A stretch of 64,000 nucleotides of DNA from Phoebastria nigripes (GCA_035582835.1 JAYKAV010003132.1:2411607-2475606); one strand, 5' to 3'; counted from the stretch's first letter, positions 24,396 through 36,769 are shown. Notes: generated by a model from the letters alone, not told the origin. Numbers and translations are program-made.

Positions 24396-25230
24396 ACCAA
24401 GAAACNATAGATTGGACTTACAATGTCTCATCAAGTTGTTAAGACAGGATTTTGCTCATAGGTTCTGCAGTGGCTTGCCAAATTTACATTTAAATGACTG
24501 AAGCCAGCCTGTTTACTTCCACTATTTCCATTAAAGATGGATGAGGGTTTACTTTTAGGAAGCAGTTCCAGATAGGCTTGCATTTTCCTTACCTTTTTCC
24601 CTTCCTTCTTTGAAGTCAAGCACAGACAGGAGTGAATTGAATCTCTCTGCCCTGTATTTTCGCCGGGTGCTTTCACATTTTCTTAACATCCCTTTGTTTA
24701 TGGGCCAGTGACTGTTCAGGGAGCAGAAACCACGTTCAGAAACCTCAGTACCAGTACATCAGAAATGTCACTTGAGGAACAGATCAACACAATTATCGCC
24801 ATTATTCTTCTCTCCTCTAAGGACTGTTTCCAGGTCGTAGACACCTATTGTGGATGCTTTGGGAATAATGAAAACCATTAACAGATTGTTAATGTGACTT
24901 GGTAAGAGACCAAGCAGAGACTTATAAAACAATAAAGCTTTACAATCAATCTGATGTGTAACTAGGCACTGATGGAAGCAGGTATAACATCAGTTAGGGC
25001 CAAATTTTAACTCTTCTTAGTACCCCGGTGGCGCAGAGCCACTGGAAGCTATCTGGATCAGATGCTAAGTGTTTTGAGGCTCATAAACCTTGGGAAGTTT
25101 TTGTCAGATGACTGGCTGAAGCTGATATGGCACCACTGAACTAAGCCAATAAGCATCCTCTAGAATTGGGAGAGGAGTGTTTGCATCCCTCCAGGCAGCA
25201 GAACTGAGAGAGGTTTTAACTTTTTTCCTA
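24396..25230. other. Single-copy DNA, nothing recognised
   Basis: No gene or mobile element is recognised. The 81-codon minus-strand frame at 24431-24676 has no familiar motif. Positions 25020-25060 contain a small CpG-bearing patch. Confidence 0.55.
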
Positions 25231-25239
25231 TCCTTTTCT

Positions 25240-25255
25240 TTTCTTTTTTTTTTTN

Positions 25256-25283
<28 letters not shown>
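25240..25283. repeat. Poly-T tract with one N
   Basis: More than 40 consecutive Ts contain a single N at 25255 and are followed by AATTTAATTCTTTCTTTC. Length is unreliable in draft assemblies. If read as a poly-A tail on the minus strand, no retrogene body is evident to its right. Confidence 0.9.
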
Positions 25284-25289
<6 letters not shown>

Positions 25290-25419
25290 ATTCTTTCTTT
25301 CTTAAAGCTAACACAATAAAAGAGTAAGTAAGAGCTGCCATGTCACAACAGATCTGCAACTGTGTGCTGTGGAAATGGTCAGTAAAAGAAAGCAGAAAAA
25401 TCAAATTACAAATTTGTTT

Positions 25420-25520
25420 CAGAAACCAGATTTGCTTTACTCTAGTACTGATCTGTTCTGCTGCCTGGGCAAGCCACATTGTCTGTTTGGGACTGAGTTT
25501 CCTCACTTATCCTGTGTCTG
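25420..25520 (+). mobile_element. MIR-like SINE fragment
   Basis: CTGCCTGGGCAAGCCACATT, then GTCTGTTTGGGACTGAG and TTTCCTCACTTATCC match in order the MIR core blocks 'ctgggcaagtcacttaacc', 'tctgtgcctcag' and 'tttcctcatctgt'. The left boundary is uncertain. Confidence 0.6.
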
Positions 25521-25562
25521 ACTTGGCTTTATTGTAAACGCCGAGTATTTCATAGGAAATTG

Positions 25563-25705
25563 TCTTTCTCTCTTTTTTTCTTTCTCTCTCTCTCTCTCTC
25601 TCTCTTTATTTATTTATTTCTCTCTTTCTCCTCTCCTCTCCTCTCCTCTCCTCTCCTCTCCTCTCCTCTCCTCTTCTCTTCTTTTCTTTCTTTTTCTTTC
25701 TGTCT
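25563..25705. repeat. Compound pyrimidine microsatellite: (TC)n, (TTTA)n, (CTCCT)n
   Basis: A TC dinucleotide run leads into TTTATTTATTTATTT, then about nine perfect CTCCT pentamers (25628-25673), then irregular CTTTT. The open frame across it (25560-25781) encodes only Ser/Leu/Phe repeats and is not a gene. Confidence 0.95.
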
Positions 25706-25781
25706 CTACCTTTCCGCTTTTTTCTCTCCTTCCTTGAAGATGCTGACCACCTTTATATTACCCTTTGTTTTACAATGCTGA

Positions 25782-26814
25782 CATTTTCTGTATCAATGTG
25801 TGGTTTTGGCATTCTCCATTTCTGGATCTTCAGGCTGAACTACATTTACAGTCTGCAAGAGCACAGCACTGACTATGCTAATCCAGGAGTTAAGGTTTAG
25901 AGCATCATAGCTGGTGATAACAAGATATTTACAGCCCAAGCAGACTCAGATTGAGCTGTGCGCTCTGTCATTTTCATTTTATGAGCCTGCTCCATAAAAC
26001 TGTTCCCATATGGTTAAAGTTAGGGATAAACAAACAGGTTCTGATCAAATAAGAAACCACTCAAATCTTTGCCCAAGGTTCATAATGAACTTTTTTTTTT
26101 TAATCTCTGAAAATATTGCTTATGTAAATTTTTAAATCTTCTCTTGTTTTTGTCTGCTGGATCTTTATTTTTTAATTTAACCTGAGACTTAAAACCAGAA
26201 GGAAATGCTGTTTTATATTAGTTCTGCTTTAATCGAAAGAAGTAGAAGTAGCAGTTTTACAAGCTGCTGTTGTGCAAAGCCAGGAAAGGTTAAATGAAGC
26301 CCCTAACCAGAGTCCAATACACCCTATTTACAGGGCTGATTTCTAGGAAGAAAAGGAGATAAAGCAAGCAACGCAGAATATCTCCATCTCACAGGCTCCT
26401 GAGATACAGCCAACCTCAAACTGTCAAAATCAGCTAAGCCATGCTGCCCCACCATTTGAATGCACCAGCTCAGTTCCAGAAACAAATTAGCCATGTTTGT
26501 ATGGCACTTAGCAGGGCTTGCTTATTTAGACACTTTGTTGTGCAAATATGGCTGCACACTGGTTGTACGGCTATACTTGCGTTTCTGTACCACTATAATG
26601 TGCTTATATTCCTAGAACACTGGCTAATAACAATCAACTTTTTTTCTGGTATGTTAAAAAGGAGGAAAGATAGTCCAGGCACCCTTCTGACAGGCAAAGT
26701 ATCTTGTCTATTCATGTAAAACGAATGCTGATCCCTGGGTATAGGAAAGCTAAGATTGGAAGAAGGGAAGAGACATCAGTTTTAGACTGAGTGCTCTAGC
26801 TGGAAAAACACATA
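25782..26814. other. Single-copy left flank of the solo LTR
   Basis: No gene is recognised. The 92-codon frame at 26441-26719 has no domain or splice evidence. There is a short T run at 26092-26101. Confidence 0.55.
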
Positions 26815-27095
26815 AGCTTTGCGCTGGTTTTGGTTGGGATAGAGTTAATTCTCTTCATAGTAGCTGGTATGGGGCTGTGTTTTGGATTTGTGATGAAAAC
26901 AGTGTTGGTAACACAGTGATGTTTTCGTTACTGCTGAGCAGGGCTTACACAGAGNCAAGGCCTTTGCTGCTTCTCACCCCACCCCACCAGCGAGGAGGCT
27001 GGGGGTGCACAAGAAGTTGGGAGGGGNNACAGCNGGGACNGCTGACCCCAACTGACCAAAGGGATATTCCATACCATATAGCGTCATGCTCAGCA

Positions 27096-27101
27096 TATAA
27101 A
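27096..27101 (+). promoter_or_regulatory. TATA box of the solo LTR
   Basis: TATAAA within CAGCATATAAAGCTGGGG is the probable core promoter of the LTR. Transcription would start about 25-30 bases downstream and run to the right. Activity cannot be judged from sequence. Confidence 0.6.
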
Positions 27102-27275
27102 GCTGGGGGAAGAAGAAGGAAGGGGGGACGTTCAGAGTGATGGTGTTGGTCTTGCCAAGTAACGCGTGATGGAGCCCTGCTTTCCTGGAGATGGCTGAAC
27201 ACCTGCCTGCCGATGGGAAGCAGTGAATGNATTCCTTGTTTTGCTTTGCTTGCATGTGCGGCTTTTGCTTTACCT

Positions 27276-27281
27276 ATTAAA
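27276..27281 (+). terminator. Polyadenylation signal of the solo LTR
   Basis: ATTAAA in ACCTATTAAACTGCC lies about 180 bases after the TATA box in the same orientation and fits the end of the LTR R region. It could end transcripts crossing the LTR on the plus strand. Confidence 0.55.
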
Positions 27282-27414
27282 CTGCCTTTATCTCAACCCA
27301 TGAGTTTTCTCACTTTTACCCTTCTGATTCTCTCCCCCATCCCACTGCAGGGAAGAGTGAGCGAGNGGCTGTGTGGTGCTTAGTTGCTGGCTGGGGTTAA
27401 ACCACGACAGCTTT

Positions 27415-30400
27415 TTGGGCACAGAAATAATTTTTCAAAGAGAAGCTTCTGNATCTGATAGCTTTTCTATTTCTTACTTGCCTTGCTTATATATTGCTGT
27501 GTGATACTATTCAAATCACTGGATCTAAATATAAAAACAAATGTNGTCTAACTTGTCTCATGTCACAGTACAATGAGCCTGGGATGTCTCAATTTAAATG
27601 CTGAGTCCTAAGAAATGTGTATCTACCTAAACAAACNCATTCTGACTTAACACTCCTGGAGCCTAAGGACTTTGAGGCAAGCAGAAGGAAGTCAGAGAAA
27701 CTTTCTTACAAATGAATTTGGGCTATTTTCTTCAAATAGGACGCTGCAGTAGAAGAGATGAATATATAAGAGGTTTGACTAGTGTATTTGGATAGTATAT
27801 AAACAAGAGCACTCCTGGGTGCCTGTCAGAAATAAACTTCTGAATCTCTTGAGATTTGTGCATCCCTAATCACCCATTTAGCTTCTGCCTGCTGTAACAG
27901 AGATACTGGACAAAATGCACCTGCAGTGCTGCCAAATGTTCCTACTTCATAAAAAAAGAACTGCGGTATTTTCTGTGGAAGACTGGTGGGGGGAGATAAA
28001 TAAATAAAGAGCCCACATCATGCCTCAGTCTAGGAAGTGGAGTGTGAAGGCCCAGCAATTAGGGGTTTAAGAGCAGCTGAAACCTTGGCTGAGATGAAAG
28101 AAAGTCACTTTTCTCTGACCAGGCTTTTAATCTTGCTTGATGATCCATTTCTGCCTGCTGTAAAGAAGGTGCTTGTTTGAGAGGCATTATATAAGTATAG
28201 TTGGATCGTGACAAGGAGAGGTCACAGAGCTGCTCAGTCTTTGGGCAGCTCCACCCAGGTGACATAAAGCTCTCAAAGATTTTATAAGCAAAGGCAGGAA
28301 GCGACGTGGTGTGCTTCTGCTTAAGTGGCAATTGCACATCACTTAAGGGGCTTGGACATCTAATGGACAGAGAGGATCTCTTCCCAGACCACAAGAGGTG
28401 AAAATACTACGTTAGGTACCAATTTTGAATTCCTTTTTGGAGGAACTTTGCATGGTAGCTCTTTAAGTACAGGTCCTCCAGAGGTGGACACAGGCCATTC
28501 CTTGGCTCGTAATTAAGGCCTTGCTCTCCAGTAGGTCTGGGGTAGCCTTAACTCAAAACCTAGCCTTCTCCACTGAGTGTAGTTCCATGGTCTGACTTCA
28601 TTCTAACAGTTAATCAAAGTCTATCCTCAAACCGATGAGTTTGTTTCTTTTCTCCCCACTTCCCATGCCTGCCCCCGCCCCCCATCTTTCTATACCGTTA
28701 AATCAAAGTGTAGAGAAGGTGAATCCCAAGAATAATACCAGTGAAAAGGCACANCAACCAATTACAGTAGTGAAGGGAGAACATTTATTTGTGTTTTCTA
28801 ACTCCTACTGGCATGATCCTGTCCCTTTTCTTGAGCTGTCTGGCATGTGCCTTACCTCTCCCAACCCTTATGAGCCAGTTCAGTTACCTAAGCAAGTAGA
28901 AAATTATCTGAATTTTTAAAATTATTATTTTGATACCTTCATTTTCTGCTGACTTGGTGAGCTGAATTGTACCCCACAGACCAGTGCTGGAACAGAGAAA
29001 AGTATAGGGCTGCATATCTGGGGCAGAGGGAGGGGAGCAGAGAAAGGGAGGCATCCCTGTTGGTAGCAGCAAGCTACTTAGGCGGGCACAGTCAACTTGA
29101 CTACAAGGATGTTTTTCCACATTAAACTAATAAGATTGAAAAAAGAAACAAAAAAACTTAGTTTTTCTCCTCCCAGAGCCATCTTGGTGCACCTAAACAC
29201 CTGTGTTAGCACATGAAAAGGGGCAAGGACACAGCCAGAAGTCCCTGGCAGACTCAGATGAGCAGAATCTGACATGCAATAGCCATTCAAGCTGCTAAGA
29301 TTCCTTCAAAGTGTGAGATCTAGCACTTCTGTCCAGATCTAGTCTGAATTTGTTCTTGATCAATCTTGTGTAAAGATTGATATTCCTGGACGATCCTCAT
29401 GTGAAAAGAGATGAGGCAAATATTAAAACCACTGTGATTTTCTTGCCCCTCAGTAGATGTTTCATTAGGCTTTCATTGAGTTAATTGATCCTCCTAATTG
29501 CTTTTAGTCCTTAAACAGTTACAAAGTGTAGAGAGTACTTTGGCTGAGCCCTTTGTGACGCCACAAAATATATGTTTGCCCTGTAAGCCAGAGAGCTGGT
29601 AGAAGGATTACACCTCACGAAGCTCAGTCTCTTCCAACTATTGCCTTGGGAGAGCTGCNGATTTGTCCTTCCCTTGACCCAGAGCCATGCACCATCTGGC
29701 TGGTTGTATTTTACTTGTGACATGTTTCCTCTAACAATCTCTTCTCTTCCTTTGGAGAATTAGGTTTGCTCCTGGAAAGTGGGTATAAAGCATTTCAACC
29801 ACACTAGGGCATGCACTAAAAATGATGAGGAGACCTGTTGAGCAGATCAGAGCAGATAGTGCATTGACCTGTCATAGAGTTCAGGTGTAATATTTTTCAT
29901 GCTGTTTTGAGCTTGCATCCTATCCTCACACAAATTACATGGGATTTTTTTGGAGCCGAAATCTAGCTGCCTGTAGTGGACACCAGCAAGTGATTTGTTC
30001 AATGCCAAAAGGAGGATTTGGGCTAAAGCTGTGATGTAATTGCTATTGTAATTGACCCCATGCTGGAAAGTCAAGAAACCTGTCCCACAAAAGCATCTGT
30101 AGCTTCTGTGCTCCAGGTTGCTGCTTTCAAGCCTGACTTGACATATAGCCATCTCCCAGGGTATAAATGAGATACCCTTCTGCCCTTGCTTCCCCAAAAG
30201 GAAGAGTAGCAGCACTGCTATGGCAGTGCATAAAGCATTGGGACTTACATAAAAAGCCACGAATGTAGCAAGTTGTAATTATGAAACTCAGAGACAGAAC
30301 AAGAGCTCAGATTAACTTTAGTCTTCTCTGGAGACTTTTAATTACTAACACCAGTGGGAAATGTGGAGTAACATGAAAAAAAAATCCCCAAGTCTAAAAT

Positions 30401-31691
30401 GGACATATAAGGGTATTAGTAAGAGAATTTACAATGCAGAAGAGATGAGATGTAGAATGGTATTGCCATCTGCAGCCATTAGAATACAGATTTGTTCTTG
30501 CTTGCTTTCACTGTTAGCCTGAGTGATCACAGGAATATTTGCTTCTCAGTTAAGTAAACTAGCTAATTGCCATACTAAAATGTCTGTTTCTCTGAAAAGG
30601 ACAATTGGAAAGGCCTCCTCCTTGAGTGAGAGTAGGAAATTGATAATTTGTACTCTTTTAAATTCCTATGAATTTAAATTCTCCAAAGCCTGAAAATAAA
30701 ATTCTTCATCAACACTCTGAAGTATAGTGAGACCTTGGATGCTTGTGCAACTAAAGTGTCACTAACAGAGTGAAGATACTGTTCCTGCTTTGCCATCCAT
30801 TTCTGGTGTCGTGTTAGAGAAGTCCTTCATTCTCTATAATTATGGATATTAACATTAAAACAAGAAAACATAGTTAAAAGGTGTTTTTTTTTTTCTCTCT
30901 GATGACACTGGTGAATAATTTTTTCNAAGAAAGGGCCAGTCTTGTGAACTCAGGAGTGCACTAAAAGAAAAAAAAAAAAAATGTGTGCATAAGGTAAAAC
31001 ATTTATTATTATCATTATTATACAAATTCCCTGGATTTTCAATCACAATTATCAGAAGAGTAGTTAAATGATGACATGATTTTCTCAAGAATCTCACTGC
31101 CATTCAAAGTTGTTTTAAAAAATCAAGATATGCCTGACATGCCTCTCCAAGACACACTTTTTTTTTTTTTTTTTTAATAAATTTCTTACTTATTCTGTAT
31201 GTCTGAACTTTTATGTTTTATCTAAGGCTAAAAATAGAGCTATGAAAAAGATTTCAGCCCAGTCTTCAGTAATGAAATGGTTTGGTGAAGTCTGAAATGT
31301 TCATATTTGACCTTTCATAGTCACTAAAGAACCTCCCGGACATCACACACCTACATCAGATGTTCTTGTTACAGGCAACAAAGAATCTTTTGGAAACTTT
31401 GAGGGTAATTTCCAGCAAGACTTTAAGATAGTCTGCATGAATCACCTCTGCAAATAACTTTCTATCTCTGATTATAATAAGTCACCAAAGTCTTTAGGGG
31501 ATAAAAATAGCTTGTATGAATTTCTTTCACCATTTATTATCTCCAAGCCTAAGTTCAGAACTGATAAAAGAATAATTCAGTGATTCTAATGATGGTGTTA
31601 GCATCGTGACTCCAATGTTCATATTTACTGAAAACCCACCAGACAATATTTTCCATTGATAAAACATGGGAAATATTAACTTTTCATTTTC
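27415..31691. other. Single-copy DNA, no gene found
   Basis: The longest frames are 137 codons (29847-30260 minus), 111 codons (28059-28394 minus) and 94 codons (28635-28919 plus). None shows a recognised domain, flanking splice sites or a poly-A context. The start of the 137-codon frame looks hydrophobic, but it then loses any pattern. There are poly-A/poly-T runs at 30967-30980 and 31160-31176 and an ATT-type run near 31003-31021. Confidence 0.55.
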
Positions 31692-31925
31692 TCACAGAAC
31701 TTAGAACTGCTAAGATCCTCAGAGGACATCTTCTCCATGGGCCAGTTCTGCAATTGGATAAAGTGTTCATGCTATCTAGTTTACTGCCAGTCTACATTTG
31801 TCTAATAGCCTCAGTCCTGGTAAGGATGAAGGCTCCATAGCCTTCCTAGGCAATCTATTCCAGTGCATCTTTGCTAGACCTCAAAGATTTTAAACTTAAT
31901 TCTGCTATATTATTTCATTTCTTAG
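31692..31925 (-). mobile_element. Very old CR1 3' end, minus strand
   Basis: CTCACAGAACTTAGAACTGC, CCTCAGAGGACATCTTCTCC and especially the run GAAGGCTCCATAGCCTTCCT, then AGGCAATCTATTCCAGTGCA, reproduce the CR1 3' region ('gactccatagcctctctgggcaacctgttccagtgc'). Divergence is greater than in the 18-20 kb copies, and no protein frame survives. Confidence 0.7.
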
Positions 31926-32666
31926 TGTTGTTTCTGTTGTGCACATAAATATTTTAGGCACTTTGACAAAAATGAAAGGATTGAAGAGATGCAAATTTGC
32001 AGAAGCTGCGGGCTGATGAAAAGTATTTTTGGTTTATATTGAATAATGCCACTGGCTAGGTCATCTGTGAACATCTGTGATCCATCGATCTACTCACATA
32101 AATATCAATGTTTTGAGATAAAAGTCTAAGTCAATAAACTTTATGGCTGTGGCAAACTCATTACGCTGTGCATGTTATTCTGTAACAAGAAGTCATGAAA
32201 ACAATACTGAAAAATTAAGAGCTAGACTTGAAGATGAGATTTAATCCTGAAGTCCTCCACAAAACAAATGGTTTCTGAGTGGAGTTCTAGTTAAGATACC
32301 AGCTATTGTTTGAATTTTATCTTTAATAAATTAAAAAAAGAGGAGGAATGGGGTAGTCTTCGTGTTTCATCTTAGATTAATATGAATTGCTGATGCCCAA
32401 AAGTGGGGCTCCTAAATCCTTCATAGAATGTAGAACAAATCAGAGATGGGGGAAAGCATAAAATACAGCTTGGATAGGGGATGACATGGAAGTTTCAAAA
32501 CTTGACTGGAATAAACTCTGCACAGACTGAGCTGACTTGCAAGTTTTCCCTGCTTCAAGGAGGAAGTTGTTTCAGATGAAAAGGGTTCCTTTCCAAACTT
32601 TTCTCTGATTTTCTGATTCTATAACAGCACCAAGTTAGAACCTTTGAAGTCTAAATCTGATAGAAA

Positions 32667-32690
32667 AAAGAAAAAAAAAAAAAAAAGAGG
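32667..32690. repeat. A-rich tract
   Basis: A homopolymeric A stretch with one G interruption, ending in GAGGAAAAAAACC. Confidence 0.8.
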
Positions 32691-33855
32691 AAAAAAACCC
32701 CCAAACATTCATAGTAATGGGATATTACACAATTGAACATCATTTCACAAGAGAAAGGATGAAAATGCCCATGTTTCTGTTATTTTTTACTTACCGTGAC
32801 CAAGAAACTTGAGAAGGCCAGTAAGGATGGACTAGGTCTCTGGCTAGTGTCCTTCTCCAATTATTAATATGTTCATGAAACAAAGTACAATACTTGTCTT
32901 TGAAAAGGGATTTCCTGAGACTTTGATTTACTGGAAGACATTGTATGGGATGAGAATGAGAGTTGGCTTTACTGCACACAGAGTTAGAGCTTCATGTTGG
33001 CCATAAACATGTATTTAACAACAGTAGGTGTTACCAAGCCAGCAAAGTCAGTTGTTTGCTTTAAATCATGTTACAAGGCAAATTTCACCTGCATTTCACA
33101 GAATTTTGGAACACCAAATTATCCTTTGTGACACATATTTCTTCATTACCCTTCATCAGGAAGGTGGAGTTATCTCATGTACAGAGGTGCTAATGGACAG
33201 TAACTGAAGAGACCAGCTGCTGTCCAAAGGTAATAATACATAGGGAGACTGGTAAAATTAGATTAGGCCAGGACAGGTATAAGTAGAGTAATTCATTCTA
33301 GTTTAAAGTTAATGTAGCAAAAGGCCAATCTGATGTGACACATTTAAAACTGATTGCTTAAGATCTACTGCAGGAGGATTTGGATCTTTAACTGACTAAA
33401 ACAGATTATGATCTTATCATGGTGGGGAAAAAAGGTGGTAGTGTCTCTGCCATTAGTCTGGTTAAGACTGTATTATGTGGATTAACGTTAGTAGCAAAGA
33501 GTACATTTCAGTAAAAGATTCAGTTGGAAATAAGAAAANTTNTTTTTTTTTTTTCTCTTCTTTCTTTTCCTTCATAGAGAAGGATGAACTTCTTCTAGCT
33601 AAAAAAAANCAAACCAACCAAACAAAAAACCCACCTTGGCTTTTTCTGGACAGAGAGTTTTACAAAGTTCCTGAAAAATTTACTCAAACTTGTCATTTAT
33701 GTCATAAGCCTTGTTCTAAGATCAGCATAAACACTTGGCTTTAAAGACAGTTTAAAAAGAAATTGGAAATTGTATTTAAATTTGAAAACTAAAGAGATTC
33801 CTGTGCGTAATAGCTAATATCTTTAGGTGAAATTGTGCTCTAAATGTTTATGATC

Positions 33856-33895
33856 ATCTACTAATCTACTAATCTATTCATTTACTAATCTACTA
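33856..33895. repeat. Five-copy tandem repeat of an octamer
   Basis: The unit ATCTACTA occurs at 33856 and 33864, in mutated form at 33872 (ATCTATTC) and 33880 (ATTTACTA), and perfectly again at 33888. It is a minisatellite-like array of five copies. Confidence 0.9.
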
Positions 33896-35548
33896 AGAAT
33901 CATAAAATGGACATANCACAAAGCTTGTGGAATAATGGCAGCAAATTGCTTTGGTTTAAAGGAAGATATTGAGTTACGAACAGAAGAAGAATAAAAAAGC
34001 TGAGTAAGCTCCAACGACAATTACAGACCTAGGAAGTTCAGACCGGGAGGAAGACATAGCAAGTCCTGAAAAATGTAAACCAGTTTGGCAGAAGAAATTG
34101 AGGAAGTGAAATTTAAGATGGCCAAGTGACTACTCAATTGTCTCGTTGTTGAAACGTTGANAAATATTCCTGGTAAAATTATTAAGAAAAAAGGATTCTT
34201 CTTTCAAAATGTCTTAGGTTATTGATTTCTGAAAATAGGAAATTGCATTTTTATCCATTTTGTGTGTTTTTTCCATGAGCTTGCTTGCCTTTCTTCCTCC
34301 ATTTGTATAGTTTGTATTGTTCACTTTTAAAATTTCTATTTCATTACTCTCTGAGAGTTTGATAATAAGAAATTCCTGGTAAAACAACCTTTTATAGTGT
34401 CTCTTTGAGCTTCCTAAAAAAATTTTTAAGCATTAGAGTAGACTTTTGTTCTTCTCTTTGTGAATGGGACTCCAGAAGAAATTCTGAGAAAGGATTGTTC
34501 CTAGGTCAAAATACTTTGACCTTAAAATGCATATATATACACACATATATATTTTTCTCCTATTGATTGATAATGTACTATTGAAAGTTCTTCATATCCA
34601 TTAGGCTGTATTGCTAGGGACTAGGGATTCAGTGATGCCAGTCCTTTCTCTTTTCTGCTTGTCTGCAGTAAATTCTGGGCAGGGATCTTTTCCTTTTCCC
34701 AGCAAGTCTGCAGCAGAGACCTGTAGGAGGTATGAGCAAGTCTTGATCCTAGCTACACAGAGTGGAAATANATTTAAATACATATTTTTATCCCATTGAC
34801 CTCAATAGAACCTAAGGGCTTTTTCCAGTGCTTTATCAAACAGTGACTGCTCAGAACATGACAAAGATGAAGGTTTGTATGTTCTTAGCCCATTAGCAGA
34901 TATTAAAATCTGGATATTTGGATTGCTGAAGGAAGAAAAATGATGTAGTGGGTGGCTGCCTAGATTCCCAGGTGAGTTCTTTTTCTTTTTTTTTTTCACT
35001 CTTTTACCATGCAAGAAAGATGATTTNTGAGTCTGAAGGATTGGATTAGCAACAGGAGCCGCATGCCAAACTCCTGTAAAAAGCTTTTCATTACAGATTA
35101 AAACCCCCTGTTTAGAATGTATACAGGCAAACTCAGGTAAAAGCAAAGGTGACATCTGTAAGATAGATGTGCCAGGTCACAAGTCTGACTGTAAGGTATT
35201 AGTGCTCTGTGCCTGACAGGCACCATTAATGCAGAATGACAAAGGACACTCTCATGACATTACATACCACAGCTGCGAAACACCAGAAATACCTGTAACA
35301 AAGAGGGATTTTGCTCAAGTGCTCAGAGACAGACTTTTGAAGTACTCAGCACCCATTGCCTGCTTTCAAAACACCTCATTTTCAATTTGGGAATGTAAAA
35401 GATCAGCTTCAGGATCCAATAACATCTGATGACATTAACATTTTTCACCTGAGCTTCAGATTGAATGAGTGTTCATAACCCTGTGCAGACACAAGAAAAA
35501 AAAAATATTTTAACTTAAAACGATTTCACTGAGGAAAGTTTGTGGGTT

Positions 35549-35590
35549 TTTTTTAGTTTTGTTTTGTGTTGTTTTGCTTTGTTTTGTTTT
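35549..35590. repeat. (TTTTG)n-type simple repeat
   Basis: TTTTTTTTAGTTTTGTTTTG, then TGTTGTTTTGCTTTGTTTTG: an imperfect pentanucleotide repeat. Confidence 0.8.
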
Positions 35591-36397
35591 TCAAAAAAAC
35601 CCTAACATACCTGGCATGTTGTTTATAAAAGGCTAAGAGTGAGGCCCTTAGTGATGTTACCTCTGCTCCATGATGAATGGTAACAAACTGCAGCATTTCA
35701 GCTCTGTGTTTGATCTCTACCCACAGAGGCCAGATGGTAACATTTTCCTTCCCTAAAAAGTGATGAGCATTTCTGAAAAATCTGAGCAGTTATGAATTTT
35801 GATGTTCTTCTCTTGTCTGCATATTTCTGGTGGAAGCATAAACCATCCATTTTATGAAAAGGGTAATTACAGCTTTCGACACTGACTTCCTAGGTACGGT
35901 GGGTCAGAGCTGAATATCAAGTAATTTGATTTTTTTAATGATTTATTACTAGTTCTTTAGTTATTTTGGCCATTAATCATTTCATTGTGTCCCTCTGTTG
36001 AGAGCTACCTAACATCTTGGACTTGCCAATCAATGACATGGAACGTTATAATTTACTTGGTCAATATGGCTACAACAACTCTGGAACAGAGATGGTCAAA
36101 AAATATGCTGACACTTCTTGTATCTAACCAACAGTTATCCAGTTCCCAGAACTAACTTTGCCATAAAAATTGAATAAAGGAAGATAGTAAACTCTCCTGA
36201 CACCTATAGAGCTTCCAACATACAGCGTTAATAATACTATAAAATATGTTTTCTGGATAAATCCTTTCTGTGCATTCCAGGAAAAAGAATTTGGAAGACT
36301 GTCTATAAATGCATCATCTGGTGACATTTACCCTAATAGTATAATTAAGACAGAACTAAATTAAGAGCACTCCTAATGGGCTTTTTCCATGTCACTT

Positions 36398-36545
36398 ATT
36401 ATTTATATAATCACTGCCAGCTCCGTCTTTCTTCATATTTCATTTATATTTTGGAAGCATTGAAACACACTCTGCTAGGCATTGTACACATATATCATGA
36501 TAAACATATCTTTCCCAAGTAATTTGTAATCTAAAAGAAAACATT
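36398..36545 (+). mobile_element. Ancient interspersed repeat relic (family not assigned), copy 1
   Basis: CTTATTATTTATATAATCAC, then CTCTGCTAGGCATTGTACAC and, after a gap, AAGTAATTTGTAATCTAAAA follow the order of an old amniote repeat with blocks like 'ttattatttatattac', 'ttgtgctaggcactgtacaaac' and 'aaagagcttacaatctaa'. I recognise the pattern from amniote genomes but cannot name the family with confidence. Confidence 0.5.
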
Positions 36546-36769
36546 TTCTCTTACTCTCTCCTCACGGTCCCCAGATTAAGGACACAGTCCTGCTGCCCTT
36601 AAGTATGCGCTTGTGCCGCTGACTTCACTGTATCAAAGGAAGAGCAGAATGTAGATACGCAGTGATAAGGGACCTGGAAATGCTTCTGCAGATAAACAAT
36701 GTCAGTAGTCCGAGCCTCAGCCAGCCCTGGTTAATCTCTCATGATGCCAGGTGAATTACAGATGGGAGT

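Larger units (their letters stand above)
26820..27409 (+). mobile_element. Solo LTR of an endogenous retrovirus (ERVL-type, avian)
   Basis: This roughly 590-bp unit starts TGCGCTGGTTTTGGTTGGGA and ends GGGTTAAACCACGACA, so it has TG...CA termini. The text closely resembles an LTR I know to be abundant in bird genomes and attribute to an ERVL-like family. Landmarks on the plus strand are TATAAA at 27096-27101 and ATTAAA at 27276-27281, about 180 bases apart, as expected for U3/R/U5. The flanks share GCTTT (26816-26820 and 27410-27414), consistent with a 5-bp target duplication if one terminal base is shared. No gag, pol or env sequence lies on either side, so the provirus has been reduced by LTR recombination. 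Six Ns fall inside. The orientation rests on the TATA box and polyadenylation signal. Confidence 0.85.
31926..36397. other. Single-copy DNA, no gene found
   Basis: No gene is recognised. A 117-codon minus-strand frame (34802-35155) includes a poly-Lys stretch encoded by a T run and looks like chance. A-rich runs lie at 32667-32690 and 33600-33634, an eight-base tandem repeat at 33856-33895, an ATAT/ACAC patch near 34530-34552 and a TTTTG-type tract at 35549-35590. Isolated Ns stop at 35027. Confidence 0.55.

Noticed and set aside
28059..28394. 111-codon minus-strand frame
   Set aside because: No family resemblance and no splice signals; treated as chance.
29847..30260. 137-codon minus-strand frame with a hydrophobic start
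   Set aside because: The hydrophobic start is not followed by any recognisable fold or motif, and there is no exon context. Length is within chance expectation for 64 kb read in six frames.
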